NCBI GenBank assembly: GCA_023134955.1
Contig: JAGLUC010000288.1
Location: 1 to 11,701 of the forward strand
DNA from: Methylococcales bacterium
Lineage (GTDB): Bacteria; Pseudomonadota; Gammaproteobacteria; Methylococcales; Methylomonadaceae
Direction of reading: 5' to 3'
Length of the DNA stretch: 11,701 bases
Part shown: positions 8,201-11,701 of the stretch, in pieces
Layout of the letters: each line of letters opens with the position of its first letter
How positions within the stretch are numbered: position 1 is the stretch's first letter
Program-made: the position numbers and the translations under genes
The notes under the pieces: generated by a model
The model's input: only the letters and a program-made list of their open reading frames with translations
What the model was told of the DNA's origin: nothing
Databases searched by the model: none

Positions 8201-9306
8201 ACTCCGGTGACCGTGAAACATGCCTATGCGATTTCATGACAGTTCTCCAAGAGCTCAAAAATATCGATCCAAAAAGTTCATTACGTGCCGCTCATTGCCA
8301 CGCTGTATGTCGCCACGTCTTATTGTGGCTTGATCAAGATGTAACTGGTGAAAAACGCCTTCTTGAAGATGGCGAGGAGACGAAAAAGTATCCTGGTATC
8401 GTAAGCAATCCGGAACCCCATTCGGAAATTGGAAAGCGATACCTCACTCCAATCGAAATGGCTTGGTATATGCTGGCTATTGTAGAGAACCACAGTTGCT
8501 TAGATGTTGGAATAACTCAGAATTTGACATCATTTTTGCCAAAGGGACCAGTATTAGAAGGTGAGCTGATATTAACATCATCCAAGATGAGAAAAGCTTT
8601 CACATTACTCGATACCGAACTATTCATTACTGCATTAAGAGAAACTATCGCAGAGTTGATATACGCTCAAGGACGAGGTGGAAACAAAAACAACTTTGAT
8701 ATTCATAATGTAACTTATGGATTCATTCCTATTCCAACGCTGGATCAGCAAGATGGTTTTACAAATCTAACTGAGACCTTTGTATTATGTTTTTGTTCTA
8801 GTTGTATTTTTTCAAAAAATATTGCGTCCTTCGATCAAGTAGTTAAACCCTTAGGGGGAGCGCAAGGTTTCAAAATTCGAACCGAATTGTTGAGTTCATT
8901 GAAAGGAGACGGCCCAACCATAGACTTCAACACTTCTATAGCGGAGCTATTGGTTATTCACCGTCGCGAAATTGAAAACAAGGTCACAGCATCACCAGAA
9001 CATGTTTTCCTATTGGTATTCAAAATACTTCAAATTGCAGGACAAACGAATAATCTTCGTTTAATAGCTAAACCAGCTTTCGTTTGGTTAAGTGCAAAAT
9101 GGGCTTGTATTTTGAATCAGCAGCGTTTTTTACTCAGGACTCCTTCCTTCTATGAAAATGATATTACTCAAGCATGCAATGCAGAAGATAGTTCATACCT
9201 AGAAAAAGTAATTAACTTATTGCAAGTAACACTCCCAACATTAGGAATTAGGAATCAAAGTGAGTTTAACCAAAAATTAAATGATTTACAAAAGACGCAA
9301 CATTGA
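5257..9306 (+). CDS. Avs-like antiphage STAND NTPase with N-terminal Cap4-type nuclease
   Basis: This single 1349-residue protein has the layout of antiviral STAND (Avs) sensors, which bind a phage protein, assemble and switch on an effector domain. Residues ~15-230 resemble the Cap4/DUF4297 dsDNA nuclease. Visible are GYVYQ (21-25), an acidic strand with Glu45, Glu48 and Asp49, and the QVK core (62-64), matching the PD-(D/E)xK pattern, then a TTSRIGKEK segment. The NTPase follows, with Walker A GAAGVGKT (313-320), Walker B LLIDDFE (366-372) and a sensor-like LLLLFTSPR (395-403). Residues ~500-590 look like the winged helix of STAND proteins. The remainder is helical, with TPR-like repeats near 865-960, and would be the ligand-recognition part. 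The ATG at 5257 has only a weak AGAGA upstream; an earlier ATG at 5237 hits a stop at once. It is shorter than the best-studied Avs proteins. The target and exact Avs class are unknown. Confidence 0.85.
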   Translation: MTTVLIPKGDKAREAINALKGYVYQIYQSALAWTELETEEFLFLEVAEDYAVVAADALSAVQVKATEHSVTINSDDIVASIDSFVDLRLKNPEFQVKLRHLTTSRIGKEKSTKHRVGDNPTLETWRKLAKTGDLQPLRDILEASKLSKQTKNYIRELDDTNFREQFLKRIHFDCGALDSKFLIPQLKTKLSALLTDRGGLYSQVDGCLSNIVIMLLSKATQKEQRFVDRSALEELLDKAAQISVNRAQFDAQNLLLTTLLASATPATSLLSKRLAEPSLINEVPLPSAIANRTNQINAIVSSVTQYGVSWVFGAAGVGKTIGAKMAALQIGDNWASINLRGLNEEQVTAMLLDTIDWLTEQSITGLLIDDFECQFEPLINEKLLLLKSVCDRTDLLLLFTSPRSPSSDFLFCANLPPTIGQKFAEFTENDIQEILTGLGVQNANWVKYIHVISGGGHPQLAIAAIQTMQNNGWDTSEFITFNSLLDGNPAIEQIRVRSRERLLNELPEGGRRLLERLSLKSGSFRRGFVLDMAQISPVVPDGGIVFDRLIGSWVDQHERDRFALSPLLSNLANNTLTDNQKQKVNFEIANSILKEKSLSPIQANSALIAALSGKNVQVITSLCLSVLGAGQSVREMLSSHFFLFTFMGTDRFAYEDDPVVSQMFRGAQLLLLSHVEENRGKFSEVLKCFEAETDRVENMAGRNMLTLAVYGKLLSTTSKFGAIPNFWDLIYKFNVLLESQNEYLPDHLSNETIQDEINGVPILGFMFLNQTQQIKQIAELLSVFEFLNSCSQKLRQKLLKPFNKQEFEVDMLVMGAWLREDEAKTIDVPIHSVIFARLEEYAKSWPHNNLSVSCRKFRAIIFDEYGNDKDQALAILDEGLTLYGETNSELVRAKAKVHYRAADHQDSLELSKILIEEDAPLSKTEKAFLGREAAISAETQGDFETARSYYLYGSHAAKKCSIPDMVPMWVGLMADAALASWHSGDRETCLCDFMTVLQELKNIDPKSSLRAAHCHAVCRHVLLWLDQDVTGEKRLLEDGEETKKYPGIVSNPEPHSEIGKRYLTPIEMAWYMLAIVENHSCLDVGITQNLTSFLPKGPVLEGELILTSSKMRKAFTLLDTELFITALRETIAELIYAQGRGGNKNNFDIHNVTYGFIPIPTLDQQDGFTNLTETFVLCFCSSCIFSKNIASFDQVVKPLGGAQGFKIRTELLSSLKGDGPTIDFNTSIAELLVIHRREIENKVTASPEHVFLLVFKILQIAGQTNNLRLIAKPAFVWLSAKWACILNQQRFLLRTPSFYENDITQACNAEDSSYLEKVINLLQVTLPTLGIRNQSEFNQKLNDLQKTQH

Positions 9307-9314
9307 AAGACAGC
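9300..9314 (+). repeat. right copy of the 15-bp direct repeat, containing the defence gene stop
   Basis: This copy is identical to 5019-5033. The TGA stop of the STAND gene (9304-9306) lies within it, so the last codons of the protein are written in repeat sequence. That would fit a gene whose end was set by a recombination or insertion event, though a 15-mer cannot prove it. Confidence 0.55.
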
Positions 9315-9497
9315 TTTCTGTACCGCAGCGGCCATACGCTAAAATCTTTGAATGTCGCAAAATGGCTGTAAAAAGACATACAAGTGAAAAATTATAAAAT
9401 AACTTCAAACAATAATATTTAATTTTAATGTCTAAGAGATTCTGTTTGCTGTGGAGTGTATTTCATGCGTTTTTGATCAACACCTTATATGTGTACC

Positions 9498-9520
9498 TAG
9501 GGTGCATTTCATGCACCTTA
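9498..9520. repeat. REP-like palindrome
   Basis: GGTGCAT (9501-9507) and ATGCACC (9511-9517) pair perfectly around a TTC loop, and three more pairs, including one G-U, extend the stem to 10 bp. A similar half-site, GTGTATTTCATGC, lies about 45 bp upstream. It may be a REP-like element or a terminator for the leftward toxin operon, though neither side has a clean T-run. Confidence 0.45.
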
Positions 9521-9528
9521 TAATAAAA

Positions 9529-9576
9529 TCAGAGCACAATCCTTTTCTTGCTGAATGCTGGCAGTACGATCAAGGT
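9529..9576 (-). pseudogene. displaced 48-bp copy of the 3' end of the RND transporter gene
   Basis: Bases 9529-9576 match 10535-10582 at 47 of 48 positions (the mismatch is at 9542/10548). Read on the - strand it encodes TLIVLPAFSKKRIVL plus the TGA stop, the end of the transporter with one Lys-to-Arg change. The match ends abruptly upstream of these codons, and the next residues do not resemble the transporter. The copy is therefore a fragment, either left by insertion of the toxin-antitoxin segment or surviving from a duplicated gene. Confidence 0.8.
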
Positions 9577-9581
9577 GAAAA

Positions 9582-9602
9582 AAAGACCAGGGTCAGGTCT
9601 TT
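9582..9602. repeat. short palindrome beside the duplicated transporter end
   Basis: AAAGACC (9582-9588) and GGTCTTT (9596-9602) pair perfectly around a 7-nt loop containing GGTCA. GGTCAGGTCTT-type motifs recur near REP-associated (IS200/Y1-like) transposases in Gammaproteobacteria as I recall them. No transposase is present, so this would be a non-autonomous unit at most. It lies 5 bp inside the putative element's left end. Confidence 0.4.
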
Positions 9603-9657
9603 CCTTGCCACATTGCTGATGGAGTAAGGATCCTGGGTCACAAATGCATTTGTTTCG

Positions 9658-9939
9658 TTATGGCCTTTTTTCAGGATCTTGCCTATTATCAAAAACTGAA
9701 TGTACCACGATTTCAGTATCTTCAACTGTATAGAATACAGTAAATGGAAAACGTCTGATTATGCATCCTCTAAATATGAAGTAATAGGTTTTATACATTT
9801 CTGGATTCCCTAATATCGATTTCACTGCACCTTCTACACAATCCAAAAAATCAAATCCTAATCCTCTCCTTTGTCTTTCATACCATGCAAAGGCAAACTC
9901 CACATTATCCTTTGCTCTGTCCGTGTAACTCAGTTTCAT
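9658..9939 (-). CDS. type II toxin, RelE/ParE family
   Basis: This is a 93-residue toxin of the RelE/ParE fold. Family members inhibit growth by cleaving ribosome-bound mRNA (RelE-like) or poisoning gyrase (ParE-like), and the sequence alone does not decide which. The N-terminus LSYTDRAKDNVEFAFAWY forms the usual helical start, and the core RRFPFTVFYTVEDTEIVVHSVFDNRQDP is the diagnostic beta-sheet. The C-terminal motif normally reads like H-x-R-x-P-x-x-W; here it is DNRQDPEKRP, so the common His and Trp are replaced, which may alter activity. The ATG overlaps the antitoxin stop by 4 bp (ATGA), so toxin translation is coupled to the antitoxin. The pair lies in the segment bounded by the 48-bp repeats. 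Confidence 0.9.
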   Translation of the reverse strand: MKLSYTDRAKDNVEFAFAWYERQRRGLGFDFLDCVEGAVKSILGNPEMYKTYYFIFRGCIIRRFPFTVFYTVEDTEIVVHSVFDNRQDPEKRP

Positions 9940-10163
9940 TTGTATTTTTCACGCAGACCTTTGTGGACGTCATCCCAATTATGGAGATCTAGCTTTCCTT
10001 CTTTATATTCTTTGTATCTTCTATCGAGCTCTTGTTTTTGCCACATTGGCATAGGAATTTTTGAATTGTTAGCAGCAATAGAATCCCATATCTCTTCAAC
10101 AAGAAGAAGTTTTTCAGATAATCCCAATTTGCTAACTTCATTTCTTATTTGTTCTGGTTTCAT
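9936..10163 (-). CDS. addiction module antitoxin, TIGR02574-like
   Basis: This 75-residue protein neutralises the toxin encoded just downstream. It matches the small addiction-module component family (TIGR02574): an N-terminal helical segment, the EKLLLVEEIWDSIA stretch (residues 17-30), then MWQKQELDRRYKEYKEGK and a Trp-containing tail (NWDDV). The C-terminal half presumably wraps the toxin. Antitoxin-first order and a 4-bp overlap with the toxin are typical. A GAGG Shine-Dalgarno 7 nt upstream fixes the start. Such operons are usually autorepressed, but I see no clear palindromic operator in the upstream 100 bp. Confidence 0.9.
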   Translation of the reverse strand: MKPEQIRNEVSKLGLSEKLLLVEEIWDSIAANNSKIPMPMWQKQELDRRYKEYKEGKLDLHNWDDVHKGLREKYK

Positions 10164-10534
10164 TCGATAACCTCAATTTGTACTAATTAAATATGTGTCA
10201 TTTGTTTCATGCCATAGCAAGTTATTATCTAATATCTGACTACCTTACACTCTAACACCAATTTTTTTGCCAAGAGATAATTCTTAAAGCCTATTATTCT
10301 AAACGGGATAACATGTATTTTAAGCATGATAATCAGATACGGATAACATTCAGCAGTCCAATTTCCGACCTGAAAACATATCTAATACCAAAATTCATCT
10401 GAAAATAATTTTCTTTAAATCTTTGTGGGTTTTATTACTCGCCCTTAGAAGATAAAATAAACTTACATAGATGATACCTTGACTGTTTGTGGCGAGGAGT
10501 TTCATTGATCAAAACCATGGGCATTACAGAAATG
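10164..10534. other. AT-rich intergenic region upstream of the antitoxin
   Basis: No gene is seen. The part next to 10163 must hold the toxin-antitoxin promoter, but no convincing -35/-10 pair stands out. A short near-repeat, GGATAACAT, occurs twice around 10305-10350. A 6-bp palindrome, GAAAAT-A-ATTTTC (10401-10413), has too small a loop for a terminator. I find no strong terminator for the leftward transporter gene. Confidence 0.5.
10171..10174 (-). promoter_or_regulatory. Shine-Dalgarno site of the antitoxin
   Basis: CCTC on the + strand reads GAGG on the - strand, 7 nt before the ATG at 10163. It is one of the better ribosome sites in the window and supports strong antitoxin translation. 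Confidence 0.7.
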
Positions 10535-10582
10535 TCAGAGCACAATCTTTTTCTTGCTGAATGCTGGCAGTACGATCAAGGT
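10535..10582 (-). repeat. 48-bp repeat, intact copy at the transporter 3' end
   Basis: This copy forms the final 15 codons and stop of the transporter gene. It starts exactly at the stop codon (TCA on the + strand) and matches 9529-9576 with one mismatch, in direct orientation, 1006 bp apart. Confidence 0.85.
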
Positions 10583-11701
10583 ACAAATTAATGTAAACGA
10601 AATACCAATGGCCAGTAACATGCCCATGCTGGCAATTCCATTGTGGTTGGTAAATGCCAGGCTGGTAAAGCTGAGCAGCGTGGTCAGTGAGCTGAAGAAA
10701 ACGCCTCTTGCGGTACTGGTTTGCAATAGATGTTCACCTGCTTTTAGACCTGATTCAAGTCGGTGCATGATATGAATTCCACTGTCAACGCCCATTCCCA
10801 TTAACAGGGGTAAGGCAATAATATTGGCAAAATTAAACGGGTTATTTAATAACACATTAGTGGCTGCCGTGAGCAATCCAGCAAGCAATAATGGCCAGAT
10901 TACCAGCAGAGTATTGCGAAAATTTCTGAGAATAATAAGCAAGATCAGAAAAATAACTATTATGGCTGTAGAAAATGCCTGGACAAATACCTTTGAAATA
11001 ACTACGCCAGAAGCCAGGTCAGAAACAGGGATGCCAGTGACAGAGTTATCAACATTTTTTACTTCTTTAGCAAATTCAGTCAAGTTTTTAGCTATATTGA
11101 GATCATATTTTGGCTCAATGACTATTTTATAAATACCATCTGGACTGAGCCAGTTTTTACTTATATAGCTTGGAATATCTTTTAAAGTAAAAGGATAGGC
11201 TCCCAGGCTGCTATTTAATTGTTGCATGGTATAGGGAAATAGCCCTAGGATGCTGTTATCCAGTTGCTGGTAAACTGATCCAGGTGTTTCCGAGGCATCT
11301 GCAAAAGCAATAAAATCCGTAATATGTTGCTGTAGTTTTTGCAATTGCTTGGGAGATGCTTTGCCAGTAGGGTCTTTCAATGCTGTATTGATGTTGGTTT
11401 GCAAATCTAGCAAACCCTGACGGGAATCTGCTTGCTCCAGAGGACGGTTAAAGTGATCTAAATCTGTACTCAGGATCAAGCTTAAATCATCAATAATTTC
11501 CAGTTTATTATCTTGGTTTTCTGCAACAAAACTGTTTAACAAGATAGTTTTGTTGACTGTAGGTAATTGTTCGATTTTGCTTGCTAGGTCTTCTGCATTT
11601 TTAAGTGAATCACTTAATGCAATCAGGGCAAATGGCGAGTCCGCCTTTGAATGCAATAGATCTTTAAAAGTAACGACAGATTCACTGTTAGGGTCTCTAA
11701 G
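10535..11701 (-). CDS. RND/MMPL-family transporter, lipid-exporter-like (N-terminus outside window)
   Basis: This is the C-terminal 388 residues of an inner-membrane, proton-driven RND transporter. The frame stays open to the right edge (first residues LRDPNSESVVTF), so the gene starts outside; an in-frame TTG at 11656 is not a real start. The first ~235 visible residues are a soluble, helix-rich periplasmic domain. Five membrane segments follow: VFVQAFSTAIIVIFLILLII, TLLVIWPLLLAGLLTAA, FANIIALPLLMGMGVDSGIH, VFFSSLTTLLSFTSLAF and GMLLAIGISFTLICTLIVL. The Asp in GMGVD is at the position used for proton relay in MMPL proteins. The NIIALPLL stretch recalls hopanoid transporter HpnN, and the sterol transporter BstA is also an RND protein; which of these it is cannot be told from this half. 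It converges on the sterol operon about 6 kb away. Its 3' end is the duplicated 48-bp segment. Confidence 0.9.
   Translation of the reverse strand, partial: LRDPNSESVVTFKDLLHSKADSPFALIALSDSLKNAEDLASKIEQLPTVNKTILLNSFVAENQDNKLEIIDDLSLILSTDLDHFNRPLEQADSRQGLLDLQTNINTALKDPTGKASPKQLQKLQQHITDFIAFADASETPGSVYQQLDNSILGLFPYTMQQLNSSLGAYPFTLKDIPSYISKNWLSPDGIYKIVIEPKYDLNIAKNLTEFAKEVKNVDNSVTGIPVSDLASGVVISKVFVQAFSTAIIVIFLILLIILRNFRNTLLVIWPLLLAGLLTAATNVLLNNPFNFANIIALPLLMGMGVDSGIHIMHRLESGLKAGEHLLQTSTARGVFFSSLTTLLSFTSLAFTNHNGIASMGMLLAIGISFTLICTLIVLPAFSKKKIVL

Larger units (their letters stand above)
9307..9657. other. repeat-rich intergenic region between defence gene and toxin-antitoxin pair
   Basis: No gene is visible. 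The left half is AT-rich and shows no clear terminator for the defence gene. The right half holds a strong palindrome (9498-9520), a 48-bp relic of the transporter 3' end (9529-9576) and a second palindrome (9582-9602), each listed separately. Confidence 0.6.

Noticed and set aside
9511..9627. Short + strand frame (about 38 codons) starting in the palindrome and reading through the 48-bp repeat
   Set aside because: The repeat is explained by the opposite-strand transporter end, and the + frame differs between the two copies outside it.
9871..10170. 99-residue + strand frame over the toxin-antitoxin genes
   Set aside because: Antisense to two recognised genes and without domain features.
10401..10413. 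GAAAAT-A-ATTTTC as a terminator of the transporter
   Set aside because: One-base loop and pure AT stem cannot form a stable terminator hairpin.
10535..11656. TTG at 11656 as start of the transporter
   Set aside because: The frame continues in transporter-like sequence to the window edge, so the gene is simply cut.
1..11701. CRISPR array, tRNA or rRNA genes, integrase or transposase
   Set aside because: No regularly spaced repeats, no cloverleaf or rRNA sequence, and no recombinase motif seen on either strand.

Overview
The window looks like chromosome of a sterol-producing gammaproteobacterium, most likely a type I methanotroph (Methylococcales). The evidence is a sterol 14-alpha-demethylase (CYP51) fused to its own 3Fe-4S ferredoxin, an architecture known from Methylococcus capsulatus, in one operon with the bacterial C-4 sterol demethylation pair SdmA and SdmB. 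The DNA is visibly AT-rich, so a lower-GC relative is more likely than M. capsulatus itself. The species assignment is inference.

Bases 1-293 are upstream DNA with a perfect 15-bp palindrome over a candidate -10 box. Bases 294-4759 (+ strand) are a tight four-gene operon: cyp51-ferredoxin, an NTF2-fold protein with a hydrophobic tail, sdmA (Rieske oxygenase) and sdmB (NAD(P)-dependent dehydrogenase/decarboxylase). Gaps are 9 bp and 51 bp, followed by a 4-bp ATGA overlap. Together these genes would remove the C-14 methyl and a C-4 methyl of a lanosterol-type product. The cyclase and squalene epoxidase are not here, and neither is any reductase to feed the P450-ferredoxin or the Rieske centre.

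Bases 4760-5256 hold several inverted repeats, a possible decayed small gene on the - strand, and a good sigma-70-type promoter with an operator-like repeat. Bases 5257-9306 (+) encode one 1349-residue protein: Cap4/DUF4297-like nuclease, STAND NTPase with clear Walker A and B, winged-helix-like segment, and a long helical, partly TPR-like C-terminus. This is the layout of Avs-type antiphage sensors, standing alone with its own promoter. A 15-bp exact direct repeat brackets it.

Bases 9307-9657 contain two palindromes and a 48-bp relic of the 3' end of the transporter gene found further right. Bases 9658-10163 (-) are a type II toxin-antitoxin pair (RelE/ParE toxin, TIGR02574-like antitoxin). 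Bases 10535-11701 (-) are the C-terminal part of an RND/MMPL-family transporter that runs off the right edge and resembles lipid (hopanoid or sterol) exporters. The displaced 48-bp copy of its 3' end lies on the far side of the toxin-antitoxin pair, so the pair sits in a ~1-kb segment with the geometry of a small integrated element.

Overall, a lipid-modification operon and a lipid-exporter-like gene point toward each other, and the space between them has collected a defence gene and a toxin-antitoxin module, each between direct repeats.
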